From Glutamicibacter arilaitensis Re117 (GTDB lineage Bacteria; Actinomycetota; Actinomycetes; Actinomycetales; Micrococcaceae): 64,000 nucleotides of DNA. The stretch is from assembly GCF_000197735.1 (NCBI RefSeq), contig NC_014550.1, positions 496,001 to 560,000 of the forward strand, read 5' to 3'. Position 1 is the first letter of the stretch. Every line of letters starts with the position of its first letter. The notes under the pieces were generated by a model. The model saw only the letters and a list, made by a program, of their open reading frames with translations, was not told the origin of the DNA and made no database searches. Both the position numbers and the translations under genes were made by a program. Positions 47,079 through 55,767 of the stretch are shown in pieces.

Positions 47079-48157
47079 CTTCAGCCAAAGACCAGAACAA
47101 GACCCCTGCAAAGACGGTGGCACGCGATGCAACCGATTACCCCGAAGTGCATCCAGGACGCCAGCACCAAAGCCAACGTCCCGCTCCGACATTGGTTTTC
47201 CTGCACGGAGGCAACGTCGGAAACTGGAGCTGGGACCCCCAGGTTCTGGCCTTTGGCGACTACAACATCCTGACCCTTCATCTGCCGGCTTTCGGCGCCC
47301 GGTTTGAAGAGACCTGGGACGGCATGGAATCCGCTGCTGACGATGTCGCAGCCTTGATTGCCGATGAGGTATCTGAAGGTGGGGTGCACCTGGTAGGAAT
47401 CTCCCTGGGCGGTGTCATTGCATTGCATGTAGCCGCGCGGCATCCCGAACTCATTGAGTCGCTGATGATTACCGGAACACCAGTGACAGGTGTGGGGCAA
47501 GCGGCCAAGGCTTTCCAGCGGATGCAGCTGAAGCTGATTGGCAGTGAGTGGTTCTGGCGCTTCCAGGCTGGCGCCTACGGCATGGTGGATGATGAGCGCG
47601 AGCTCTTCACCGAGCATGGCGTGAAGCTGAAGCCTGAGAACATGCGCGCCATCATGGATGAAATGGATCCAGGCGGACTGCCGGATAAGCTCAGTTCCTA
47701 CCAGGGGCCGATGCTGGCCTTGGTCGGTTCCAAGGAGCCAAAGCTGGTGCAGAAATCATTTGAGGCGCTGCGCGCAACGCTTCCGCAGGCCATCACCCGC
47801 GTGGTTCCCGGGATGCACCACCAGTGGAACATTGAGAATCCAATCCTGTTCAACTCAGTGTTGCGCAAGTGGGTCTCGGAAACCGGCCTGCATCAGATCC
47901 TCGTTGATCCGCAGGCTGTGAAACCGGGGCGTGCTGCCAAGGTGGCATCCGAGGAGCAGGAAGGTGCTGCCGCTGAAGGCCAGCAGCCCGATGCTGATAA
48001 AGCTGCGCCGCCAGCGCAGCCCTCTAGCCAGAAGAAGCCAGGGAAGATTGCCGGACGGCTGGATCCGCGAAGGCTGGATCCGAAGAAGTTCGAGTTTATG
48101 AAGAAGCCCCAGCCGCCAGCGGGCAAGCCGGACAAATCGGTGGATGGCGATAACTGA
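47075..48157 (+). CDS. Alpha/beta hydrolase with a lysine/proline-rich tail
   Basis: 360 residues. An alpha/beta-hydrolase fold: LVFLHGGNVGNWSWD (oxyanion), nucleophile elbow VGISLGGVIALHVAA (Ser), acid after the second half (ALVGSKEPKLV) and His in GMHHQWNIENP. The last 80 or so residues are low-complexity (Pro, Ala, Lys), unusual for the family and possibly a tail that interacts with another component. Substrate unknown. Coupled to the PadR gene by overlap. Confidence 0.85.
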   Translation: MTSAKDQNKTPAKTVARDATDYPEVHPGRQHQSQRPAPTLVFLHGGNVGNWSWDPQVLAFGDYNILTLHLPAFGARFEETWDGMESAADDVAALIADEVSEGGVHLVGISLGGVIALHVAARHPELIESLMITGTPVTGVGQAAKAFQRMQLKLIGSEWFWRFQAGAYGMVDDERELFTEHGVKLKPENMRAIMDEMDPGGLPDKLSSYQGPMLALVGSKEPKLVQKSFEALRATLPQAITRVVPGMHHQWNIENPILFNSVLRKWVSETGLHQILVDPQAVKPGRAAKVASEEQEGAAAEGQQPDADKAAPPAQPSSQKKPGKIAGRLDPRRLDPKKFEFMKKPQPPAGKPDKSVDGDN

Positions 48158-48167
48158 AGATAAATAA

Positions 48168-48206
48168 GTGCTGCAGGTGAATTCCCCATGATTTCACCTG
48201 CAGCAC
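48168..48206. terminator. Bidirectional terminator between hydrolase and hmp
   Basis: A perfect 14-bp stem, GTGCTGCAGGTGAA / TTCACCTGCAGCAC, with an 11-base loop between convergent genes. Confidence 0.75.
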
Positions 48207-48224
48207 TGTTCTACGACCTGGAGA

Positions 48225-49400
48225 TTAGGCGGCAGGCCATACGTCCGGACCGAAGACCTCGTAGTGGATGCGCTCGGCTGGGATGCCGGCTTCCAATGCC
48301 TGGGTGCGTGCCGCGTGCATAAATGGCAGCGGGCCGCACAGGTACACCTGGGCATCCTCGGTCAGTGCTTCGGTGAGGTTCATGTAGCCGGACTTGGCGT
48401 TCAGGCCCTCTGGCAGTTCGCCGCGTTCGAACCAGGTGCTGATGCTCGCTTCCGGCAGCTTGCTGATCGATTCGAGCATCTGCTCGCGCAGTGGCCATGC
48501 ACCGAATTCCTGATCGGCGTGCAGCACGGTGATCTTGCGGCTTGAACCGTTGGCGGCCAAGGTCTGCAGCGCGGCGGCGCTAGGAGTGCAGCCGATGCCG
48601 GCGGTGGCAATCACCAGCGGAGAACCATCGTTTTCGATGACCAGGTCGCCATATGGGTTCGACAACTCAACGACATCGCCGATCTTCAGATCGTTGTGGA
48701 TTGCTGGGGAGAACTCGCCGTTCACGTCCAGCTTCACGGTGATGGTGCGGAGGTCGGTCTGCTCGATGTTATCGCTCAGGGTGTACTGGCGAACCTGGCG
48801 TACGCCGTCGGTCATTGGCATGCGTACCGAGACGAACTGGCCCGGCTTGGCCACGGTGGCCGGGGTGGAATCGGCTGGCTCGAAGCTGAAGGAAACCGAA
48901 TCGACACCGGTTTCGGTGCGCTTTACGAGCTTCCACGGGGTGTAGATCTCGGCGTTGGCCTGCTGTGCGTACAAGCCCTTCTCGATCTTGATCAGCGCGT
49001 GGGCCATGAGCCAGTAGACCTCGGTCCAGGCTTCGGCGATTTCCGGTGTCAGCGCGTCGCCCAGATCTTCAGCGATGGCATCGAACAGATGCTTGTAGAC
49101 AATCGGGTACTGCTCCTCGACGACGCCCAAGGAGGTGTGCTTGTGGGCTACGCGGGCCAGCATGGTCTCCGGGGTGGTCTCCGGGTACTTGACCAAGTAG
49201 GTGGCGAAGACTGCGATGGAGCCGGCCAAGGCCTGCTGCTGGGTGCCGTTCTTCTGGTTCGAACGGGAGAAGATTCCGTCGAGCAGTTCCGGGTGGGCAG
49301 TGAACAGGCGGTTGTAGAAGTTCGGGGTAATGCTGGAGATGCGCTCTGCAATGATCGGCAACGTTGCTTCGATGACAGGGAACGACTTGGTGGACAGCAT
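48225..49400 (-). CDS. hmp: Flavohemoprotein nitric oxide dioxygenase
   Basis: 391 residues: globin domain (1-140; FYNRLFTAHPELLDGIF, proximal His region AHKHTSLGVVEEQYPIV), FAD-binding domain (PGQFVSVRMPMTD, RQYTLSDN) and NAD(P)H-binding domain (VIATAGIGCTPSAAALQTL, VYLCGPLPFMHAA). Converts NO to nitrate. It is the second gene after nsrR on the same strand, behind a palindromic NsrR-type site, so it is probably NO-inducible. Nitrate respiration next to the left of the window produces NO, which gives it a role here. Confidence 0.97.
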   Translation of the reverse strand: MLSTKSFPVIEATLPIIAERISSITPNFYNRLFTAHPELLDGIFSRSNQKNGTQQQALAGSIAVFATYLVKYPETTPETMLARVAHKHTSLGVVEEQYPIVYKHLFDAIAEDLGDALTPEIAEAWTEVYWLMAHALIKIEKGLYAQQANAEIYTPWKLVKRTETGVDSVSFSFEPADSTPATVAKPGQFVSVRMPMTDGVRQVRQYTLSDNIEQTDLRTITVKLDVNGEFSPAIHNDLKIGDVVELSNPYGDLVIENDGSPLVIATAGIGCTPSAAALQTLAANGSSRKITVLHADQEFGAWPLREQMLESISKLPEASISTWFERGELPEGLNAKSGYMNLTEALTEDAQVYLCGPLPFMHAARTQALEAGIPAERIHYEVFGPDVWPAA

Positions 49401-49426
49401 CGGGTCTCCTTGGGAGTAGGGGATAA

Positions 49427-49445
49427 CTTGTATCTGAGATACAAG
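49427..49445. promoter_or_regulatory. NsrR-type operator (CTTGTATCTGAGATACAAG)
   Basis: A perfect 19-bp palindrome 27 bases before the hmp start, with the ATCTGAGAT core seen in NsrR sites (E. coli-type and Streptomyces hmpA sites are similar). NsrR is encoded just upstream. Confidence 0.85.
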
Positions 49446-49545
49446 ATTTATGATTCATTTCTACGCCCCGTAGAAAAGGAATGCAAATTTACTTCGCCAT
49501 ATGACCGTCCAGAGTGGTTAACCTCACTTTGCGGCCGGCAGGGTG

Positions 49546-50004
49546 CTAGGCGATATCGCGCACCGTCGGGAAGGGGAGCGCCGTGAATGCCGCGGCAGGT
49601 GAGGTAGGACAGATGTCCTGGATTTTCAGTGCATCCAAGGAAGCATAGAAGGCTTCCCGAGCCTGCCTGAACACTGCGCGCAACCGGCAGTTGCCTGCCA
49701 GCGGGCAGTTGGATTGGGCATCATGATCGGAGCAATCCACGATGTCGGTGCGCTTGTCCAACTTGCGCAGCAAACCGCCGAGGGAAGATTCCAAGGCTGC
49801 ACCGGTGAGCATGGCACCGCCATTGCGTCCACGCGTAACCTGCAAAATTCCCAAGGTGCGCAATTCCAAAACGGCCTTGGCCACGTGGTTGTACGGGACT
49901 CCGACAGACTCGGAAATCTCTCGGCTGGTCAGCTGCCCGGTGCCAGGTGTTGCCAGAACCATGATGGTCCGCAAGCACACGTCGGTGAAGGCACTGAGTT
50001 TCAT
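49546..50004 (-). CDS. nsrR: NO-sensing Rrf2-family repressor NsrR
   Basis: 152 residues. An N-terminal Rrf2 winged helix (MKLSAFTDVCLRTIMVLATPGTGQLTSREISES) and cluster cysteines spaced C-X8-C-X5-C (VDCSDHDAQSNCPLAGNC), as in NsrR Fe-S binding. NO destroys the cluster and releases the DNA. Start at ATG 50004 fits the Rrf2 N-terminus better than the upstream in-frame start at 50031. It lies directly upstream of hmp, its classic target. Confidence 0.94.
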   Translation of the reverse strand: MKLSAFTDVCLRTIMVLATPGTGQLTSREISESVGVPYNHVAKAVLELRTLGILQVTRGRNGGAMLTGAALESSLGGLLRKLDKRTDIVDCSDHDAQSNCPLAGNCRLRAVFRQAREAFYASLDALKIQDICPTSPAAAFTALPFPTVRDIA

Positions 50005-50034
50005 AATGCCTACTTTACGTCGAAAACGCATTTC

Positions 50035-50063
50035 GGGGTCAGCATAGTGACTATGCTGACCCC
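50035..50063. terminator. Hairpin upstream of nsrR
   Basis: A perfect 13-bp stem, GGGGTCAGCATAG / CTATGCTGACCCC, loop TGA, just after the end of the 156-residue gene at 50082 (minus); with T-rich flank on the minus strand it should end that transcript before nsrR. Confidence 0.75.
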
Positions 50064-50081
50064 GAAAATACCAGGTACTGC

Positions 50082-50552
50082 TTAGAGCGCGTTAGCCCAC
50101 AGAGCTTCTGCGGACTCCGCGGCTGGATCCTCGAAGACCCATTCTCCGCCTGGCTCGGCTGGCATGGTGTACGGCTGGACAATGGCCAGTGCCGCACCTA
50201 CGCGGTGCTCGGCGACGATGTGGATGGCGTCCTGGTCGTTCTCCTGGAGCAGGACATCCGAAGCGATGGCGATCGCCAGGAAATGGGTTCCCTGCTGGTT
50301 GAGCACCTGCATCAGATCCGAAGCCATGGCCTCGGTGTCGATGTCGGCTTCCGGATCCTCGGGATCATCCGTTGGGGGAACAGCGATCAGACGCAGCTCT
50401 GGCTCGTCTTCGCCTTCCTTCGGCTCCAGCGCGATGGCGAAAGGCAGGAACACTCCCTGCTCTTCAAGCTGTTCGCGGGCTACGCCCAAGGCGGTGCCCA
50501 GGACCTTGTTCAGTGCGTCTTTGACGCCCTCATCTAGTTCTTCGAGCTTCAT
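50082..50552 (-). CDS. Conserved actinobacterial protein of unknown function
   Basis: 156 residues, acidic, no signal peptide. Recognisable parts: MKLEELDEGVKDALNKVLG, IALEPKEGEDEPELRLIAVP and an ending WANAL. No catalytic motif seen. The gene follows the phosphohexomutase gene by 12 bases, so it is probably co-transcribed with it; function cannot be assigned. Confidence 0.75.
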   Translation of the reverse strand: MKLEELDEGVKDALNKVLGTALGVAREQLEEQGVFLPFAIALEPKEGEDEPELRLIAVPPTDDPEDPEADIDTEAMASDLMQVLNQQGTHFLAIAIASDVLLQENDQDAIHIVAEHRVGAALAIVQPYTMPAEPGGEWVFEDPAAESAEALWANAL

Positions 50553-50564
50553 GTCTTCCCCTTG

Positions 50565-51989
50565 CTAGTTGGCGACGTTGGTTTCACGCACGATAGCCAA
50601 AACGGCATCGCGAATGGGCTCAATGATTTCTGCGGTGCGGCCTTCGCCGTTGAAACGCAGGAAAGGTTCGGTATTCGATGGGCGCAGGTTGAACCACCAG
50701 CTGCCATCGGATGCCGAAATGGTGGTGCCGTCCATGGTCAGCACGTCAACCGGCTGTCCCTCGAAGTGGGCAACAACCCGGGCAGTGGCCCCGGCCTTGT
50801 CCTCGACCTCGGAGTTGATTTCGCCGGTGGCGGCATATGGCTCGTACTCGGCGCCCAGCTCGGAGAGCGGCAGCTGCTGCTCACCCAAGGCAGCCAGCAC
50901 ATGCATGGCAGCAAGCATGCCGGTATCGGCATTGTAGAAGTCACGGAAGTAGTAGTGAGCGGAATGCTCACCACCGAACACCGCACCCTGGGTGGCCATC
51001 TCGGCCTTGATGAAGGAATGGCCCACGCGGGTCATTACCGGGGTTCCGCCAGACTTGGTGACAAATTCAGGCACAGCCTTGGAAGTGATCAAGTTGTGGA
51101 TGATGACCGGTGACTGCTCGCCTGCTGCCTGTACCCGGGCGATTTCGCGCACGGCGACCAAAGCGGTGATCGCTGAAGGCGATAGCGGCAAGCCACGCTC
51201 GTCGATCACGAAGCAGCGATCGGCATCGCCGTCGAAGGCCAGGCCCAGATCGGCACCATGTTCCAGCACTGCGGCCTGCAGGTCCTTGAGGTTTTCCGGC
51301 TCCAGCGGGTTGGCTGGGTGATTTGGGAAGGTGCCGTCCAGCTCGAAGTACAGCGGGACGATTTCCAGCGGCAATCCTGGTAAGACGGTATCGCCGAGAA
51401 CTGCCGGAGTGGTCAGGCCACCCATGCCGTTTCCGGCATCTACGACGATCTTCAGCTGGCGCATGGAGGACAGGTCCACCAGCTCTCGCAGGTAGGCCGC
51501 GTAGTCGGCAAGGACATCGCGCTCGCTGATGCTGCCCTGCGGGACATCGCCGGAGACCGGAAGTCCCTCGTCCAAGTACTGCTGGGCCAGGTCGCGGATA
51601 TCGAACAGGCCGGTAGCCGAAGAAATCGGGCGTGCGCCGGCCTTGGACATCTTGATGCCGTTGTACTGGGCTGGATTGTGGCTGGCGGTGAACACCACGC
51701 CAGCGGCATTGAGCTTGCCCGAAGCGAAGTACAGCTCGTCGGTGGATATCAATCCGAGCATGATGATGTTTGCCCCGCGGTAAGTGGCGCCACGGGCGAA
51801 GGCCTGGGCGAACTCACCCGACGAGGGACGCATGTCCCCGCCAACCAGTACGTCCTTGCCGGACAAGGACAGCACATCGACGAAGGCTGCGCCGATAGCC
51901 TCGATTGCCTCGGCATTCAGGTTTTCGCCAACTACGCCGCGTATGTCGTAGGCCTTAAAGCTCTGCTTAAGATCAATTTCTTCACTCAC
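50565..51989 (-). CDS. manB: Phosphomannomutase/phosphoglucomutase (ManB-type phosphohexomutase)
   Basis: 474 residues. Interconverts hexose 6- and 1-phosphates, supplying GDP-mannose and glycan precursors. Landmarks: active-site phosphoserine loop FTASHNPAQYNGIK, Mg-binding DGDADRCFVI, sugar-binding GGEHSAHYYF and the phosphate-binding RPSNTEPFLRFNGEG near the end. The ATG at 51989 matches the family N-terminus. First gene of a two-gene transcript with the following small protein. Confidence 0.93.
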   Translation of the reverse strand: MSEEIDLKQSFKAYDIRGVVGENLNAEAIEAIGAAFVDVLSLSGKDVLVGGDMRPSSGEFAQAFARGATYRGANIIMLGLISTDELYFASGKLNAAGVVFTASHNPAQYNGIKMSKAGARPISSATGLFDIRDLAQQYLDEGLPVSGDVPQGSISERDVLADYAAYLRELVDLSSMRQLKIVVDAGNGMGGLTTPAVLGDTVLPGLPLEIVPLYFELDGTFPNHPANPLEPENLKDLQAAVLEHGADLGLAFDGDADRCFVIDERGLPLSPSAITALVAVREIARVQAAGEQSPVIIHNLITSKAVPEFVTKSGGTPVMTRVGHSFIKAEMATQGAVFGGEHSAHYYFRDFYNADTGMLAAMHVLAALGEQQLPLSELGAEYEPYAATGEINSEVEDKAGATARVVAHFEGQPVDVLTMDGTTISASDGSWWFNLRPSNTEPFLRFNGEGRTAEIIEPIRDAVLAIVRETNVAN

Positions 51990-52165
51990 GCCTTTCAGCC
52001 TACCGGTTTGACTGATTCAATTCATTGAGAACTAGGCGATTACCGATGGGAAATGCCTAACATTTCAGCTTAATCACTCACTTCGCATCGCGCCTTGCCG
52101 ATGCACATCCACATTTAGCGGTTGCTGCGTACTAAAACGTGGGCGGGAACTGAAATACTGGTGGC

Positions 52166-54286
52166 ATGGATGGCTCAACGCAAGTGAATCTGAAAACGCT
52201 AGCGCTGCAAAAACTGCGCGCACTGGTGCAAAACCCCGACGCCCAGTTTCACGACGGCCAATATGAATCGATTAGCGCCCTAGTGGCCGAACGCCGTCGT
52301 GCCCTGGTGGTGCAACGCACCGGTTGGGGCAAGTCCGCGGTGTACTTCATCGCTTCGCTGTTGCTGCGCGAACAGGGATATGGCCCAACCCTGATTGTTT
52401 CGCCTTTGCTCGCCTTGATGCGGGACCAGGTTGCAGCCGCGGAACGCGCAGGCGTGAGGGCTGCGGCAATCAATTCAGCCAATGTGCTCGAATGGCGGGA
52501 AATTCTCGAAAAGCTGCAGCGCGATGAACTCGATGTACTCCTGGTTTCTCCCGAACGCTTGAACAATCCTTCCTTCCGCGAGCAGCAGCTGCCGATGCTG
52601 ATGCAGCGTCTGGGTCTGTTGGTAATCGATGAAGCGCACTGCATTTCCGACTGGGGCCATGATTTCCGTCCTGATTACCGCCGCATCCGCGATCTGATTG
52701 CCCAGTTGCCTAAGGGGCTGCCAGTTTTGGCGACTACCGCAACTGCGAACAGCCGAGTTGTTCAAGACGTTGCCGAACAGCTGGGCGGAGGCACCGAGGA
52801 GGTCTTCACCCTGCGTGGCACACTGGCCCGCGACTCGCTGCGCCTTGGCGTTTTGCGTTTGGCCTCGCCGCGCATGCAGTTGGCTTGGCTGCTTAGCCAT
52901 ATCAATGATTTCAAGGGATCGGGCATCATCTACACCTTGACGGTATCTGCCGCTGAGGACATCGCCCGATTGCTTAAAGATGCCGGCCATGAAGTTGCCG
53001 CTTACACCGGGCGCACCGATCTAGAAGAACGCGAACGTCTCGAACAGGCGTTGAAGAACAATGAAGTCAAAGCCTTGATTGCCACCAGTGCCCTGGGCAT
53101 GGGGTTTGACAAGCCTGACCTTGGATTCGTCTTGCACATCGGTGCGCCCAGCTCGCCGGTGGCTTATTACCAGCAGGTGGGCCGTGCTGGACGTGGAAGC
53201 ATCAATGCAGATGTTCTGTTGTTGCCCGGTCCGGATGACTCCGAAATCTGGGAATACTTCGCCACCAGCTCCATGCCCGATCAGGTTCGCGCCACGCAGG
53301 TGCTCGAAGCTTTGACTCGGGCTAACGGCGCGATGAGCGTCCCGGCCTTGGAAAGCGCGGTGAATCTTCGCCGCTCGCCACTTGAATTGCTGCTGAAAGT
53401 TCTGGCGGTGGACGGTGCCGTGGAGCGCGTCGCCGGAGGTTGGATGCGTACCGATATGCCTTGGGTCTACGACGCTGACCGCTATAAGCGAGTGGCGCAA
53501 AGCCGAATCCACGAACAGAATCTCATGGTCAGCTACGAGAACACTCGCGGATGCCGCATGCAGTTCCTGACTGATGCCCTAGATGACCCGAAGTCAGCTC
53601 CATGCGGCCGTTGCGATAATTGCGCTGGCGTTTGGTTTGACGACCATATCCCTGATGATTCGAAGGACAGCGCGCAGGCAGCACTTGGCCGAGTGGGAGT
53701 TCCCATTGAGCCACGCAAACTCTACCCATCGGGTTTGGACCGCTTAGGTCATACCCTCAAGGGCAAAATTCCAGTTGATGAGCAGGTCGCTACCGGCAGA
53801 GCGCTTGCCCGCTTAACCGACTTGGGGTGGGGCAATCGTTTGCGCCAGGTATTTGCCGATCCCACCGACAACCCGATCGACAAGGCCATGTTTGATGCTT
53901 GCGTCAAGGTGCTGGCCGAATGGAACTGGGAAGAACGTCCGGTGGGTGTGGTGGCCATGCCATCGAATAAGCGCCCTCAGCTGATCACTTCCCTTGCCCA
54001 GGGATTAGCGGAAGTCGGACGGCTGTGTTATCTGGGGCAGCTCGCATATCGTGCTGGTGGACCGCAGAATGGTCCGGGTGGAAACTCTGCGTTCCGTGTC
54101 GCTGCCGTTGCGGATGCTTTTGAACTTCCACCGCAGCTTGAAGAACTCATTGCCAATGCACCGGGTCCGGTGCTGCTGGTCGATGATTTGGTGGATTCCC
54201 GTTGGTCTATGGCAATGGCCGGCAGGGCATTGCGGATAGCTGGCGCACCCGGTGTTATGCCTTTCACTTTGGGCGTAGCAGGGTAA
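52166..54286 (+). CDS. recQ: RecQ-family DNA helicase with C-terminal phosphoribosyltransferase-like domain
   Basis: 706 residues. Helicase core: VVQRTGWGKSAVYFIASLLL (motif I), VIDEAHCISDWGHDFRPDYR (II/DEAH), GIIYTLTVSAAEDIA, and ATSALGMGFDKPDLGFV-VGRAGRG (V/VI). Zn ligands GCRMQFLTDALDDP followed by CGRCDNC. From about 620 the sequence (VGVVAMPSNKRPQ, PGPVLLVDDLVDSRWSM) resembles the PRPP loop of phosphoribosyltransferases instead of an HRDC domain. Such actinobacterial RecQ-PRTase proteins are known in databases; whether the PRTase part is active is not. Monocistronic or with the next gene, 31 bases on. Confidence 0.9.
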   Translation: MDGSTQVNLKTLALQKLRALVQNPDAQFHDGQYESISALVAERRRALVVQRTGWGKSAVYFIASLLLREQGYGPTLIVSPLLALMRDQVAAAERAGVRAAAINSANVLEWREILEKLQRDELDVLLVSPERLNNPSFREQQLPMLMQRLGLLVIDEAHCISDWGHDFRPDYRRIRDLIAQLPKGLPVLATTATANSRVVQDVAEQLGGGTEEVFTLRGTLARDSLRLGVLRLASPRMQLAWLLSHINDFKGSGIIYTLTVSAAEDIARLLKDAGHEVAAYTGRTDLEERERLEQALKNNEVKALIATSALGMGFDKPDLGFVLHIGAPSSPVAYYQQVGRAGRGSINADVLLLPGPDDSEIWEYFATSSMPDQVRATQVLEALTRANGAMSVPALESAVNLRRSPLELLLKVLAVDGAVERVAGGWMRTDMPWVYDADRYKRVAQSRIHEQNLMVSYENTRGCRMQFLTDALDDPKSAPCGRCDNCAGVWFDDHIPDDSKDSAQAALGRVGVPIEPRKLYPSGLDRLGHTLKGKIPVDEQVATGRALARLTDLGWGNRLRQVFADPTDNPIDKAMFDACVKVLAEWNWEERPVGVVAMPSNKRPQLITSLAQGLAEVGRLCYLGQLAYRAGGPQNGPGGNSAFRVAAVADAFELPPQLEELIANAPGPVLLVDDLVDSRWSMAMAGRALRIAGAPGVMPFTLGVAG

Positions 54287-54316
54287 TCGCACAGTTAAAC
54301 AAAGTAGTCTGGAGGT

Positions 54317-55225
54317 ATGGAGATTATCATCTGGCTCGTTGTCCTCATTGCAGTGATTGCCCTGGGCTACTTCGGTCTGCAAGCGCTTCGCAAGAAGAAT
54401 ACTGCGCAAATCGCTGAAGCGATTTCCCGTGAGGCGGCGCAGGAGGCAAATGCGAAGCTGGATGATGCTTCACGCAATTCGGTGTACCGCAATTTGGCCA
54501 AGGGCGATGTCAGGGGTGCGGTTAAGGATTTCCGGGCCGCTACCGGTGAGTCGGTCAAGAATTGCGTGATCGCTGTACGCAGTCTTGATAAGTATCCGCA
54601 GTCCGCTCCTGCCAAGGAACTGCCCAGCGATGACGCGCAGATTAAGGCCTTGAGCGACAAGCTCGAGGCTCAGGTTGAGCGCGAAGACCGCGAAGCGGCT
54701 GGTGCTGCTGATGCGACACCAGCATCTGCTGATGATACTTGGGTCGTTCCCCAAGAATGGAGCGAGCAGTTTGGGTCCTTGGAGGAACCAAGCGCAACGC
54801 ATTTCAAGATGGCATTTGAGCTTGATGGCGAGAGCCGCGAATTTTCCAGTGAGCAGTTGCCACCGAATGAATACGACCAGCTGTTCTCGATGTTGCGTGA
54901 CTCGAACTTTGAAGAAGCGGCAAAGATTCTGCATGGTTACACCGATCTGCCGGTTGACGACTTGGAGCGCATGATTGCGGCTTCTCCGATGTCTGGGGCT
55001 AACGCCAACGGCAATGTTGCAGATTTCCGTTTCGAAGGCCAAGGCCCAGATGGGCCAGTGCACTTTGATGCCGCTGAACTTCCGGAATCCGAACGCGAAG
55101 CGCTCTTCGACGCAATCGCTGATACTGATCTGGATCGCATGTCGGAAATTATTGTTCGCCATACTTCGCTGCCAGAAGATATCGTGCAGAACATGCTGCG
55201 ATCTTTCGTGAAGCGCGACGACTAG
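54317..55225 (+). CDS. Single-span membrane protein with three helical repeats
   Basis: 302 residues: an N-terminal span (MEIIIWLVVLIAVIALGYFGL), an A/E/K-rich stretch, then three spaced units of about 33 residues with the pattern LF-x2-GD/SN-x2-A-x8-TGLP/ES-x-DD-x3-I. They are YRNLAKGDVRGAVKDF..., LFSMLRDSNFEEAAKIL... and LFDAIADTDLDRMSEII.... The first unit resembles the C-terminal domain of ribosomal L7/L12. No function is known. It follows recQ by 31 bases and may be transcribed with it; a terminator follows. Confidence 0.75.
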   Translation: MEIIIWLVVLIAVIALGYFGLQALRKKNTAQIAEAISREAAQEANAKLDDASRNSVYRNLAKGDVRGAVKDFRAATGESVKNCVIAVRSLDKYPQSAPAKELPSDDAQIKALSDKLEAQVEREDREAAGAADATPASADDTWVVPQEWSEQFGSLEEPSATHFKMAFELDGESREFSSEQLPPNEYDQLFSMLRDSNFEEAAKILHGYTDLPVDDLERMIAASPMSGANANGNVADFRFEGQGPDGPVHFDAAELPESEREALFDAIADTDLDRMSEIIVRHTSLPEDIVQNMLRSFVKRDD

Positions 55226-55239
55226 AACCAATAACGATG

Positions 55240-55285
55240 AGCCGCTTGAACCCGCTGAAATTCCGCGGATTCGAGCGGCTTTTTC
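55240..55285 (+). terminator. Terminator after the recQ/repeat-protein pair
   Basis: A long stem (AGCCGCTTGAA ... TTCGAGCGGCT, plus inner CCGC/GCGG) followed by TTTTT. Confidence 0.8.
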
Positions 55286-55615
55286 GATCCCGGAAAGTAT
55301 CTGGAACGGCTTCCTTCGCGGTGGTGAGTCGCGTGTAGCGACGCGGACAGCCAGCGGTAAAAGCTAGCTGGGGCTGTCCCGCAGTAAGCACATTAACATG
55401 TCGCTTCGGTGTAGCTACTGGAACCTTGCTCGCGTTCTGTGCTGGTTCTGCTGCCTGCGTGCTGGGGAATGGCGATCAGAATGTTTGCGTGCCTCGGAGA
55501 CGGTATTTCGCCAGGATCCTGCCAGAAGAGATGAAGCCGGGGGATACGCCTGTCCCGGTGGGGTCATTTCGTGACTAAGACGCAAAAAAACCCCTAGATG
55601 ACTAGGGGTTTTTCG
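55286..55615. other. Intergenic region before tRNA-Ser(GCU)
   Basis: About 330 bases without a gene. It has a weaker dyad (GGACAGCC... GGGCTGTCC near 55345-55379) and ends in the tRNA terminator. No other structure seen. Confidence 0.4.
55586..55613 (-). terminator. Terminator of tRNA-Ser(GCU)
   Basis: A perfect 12-bp stem, AAAAACCCCTAG / CTAGGGGTTTTT, with a T run on the minus strand directly past the tRNA 3' end. Confidence 0.9.
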
Positions 55616-55704
55616 CGGACACGGGGGGATTTGAACCCCCGGTCGAGTTTTAGCCCGACCCTTCATTAGCAGTGAAGTCCATTCGGCCGCTCTGGCACGT
55701 GTCC
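55616..55704 (-). tRNA. tRNA-Ser (anticodon GCT)
   Basis: Minus strand. Acceptor GGACACG paired with CGTGTCC, long variable arm (GGTCGGGCTAAAACTCGACC), anticodon stem CTTCA/TGAAG and loop CTGCTAA, so anticodon GCT reading AGC/AGU. No encoded CCA. Confidence 0.96.
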
Positions 55705-55767
55705 ATCCGCTGTTTCCAGCAGATTCTAGCTTACCTGAAGACAGGCGCGTGTTCCAAAACGAGACTG

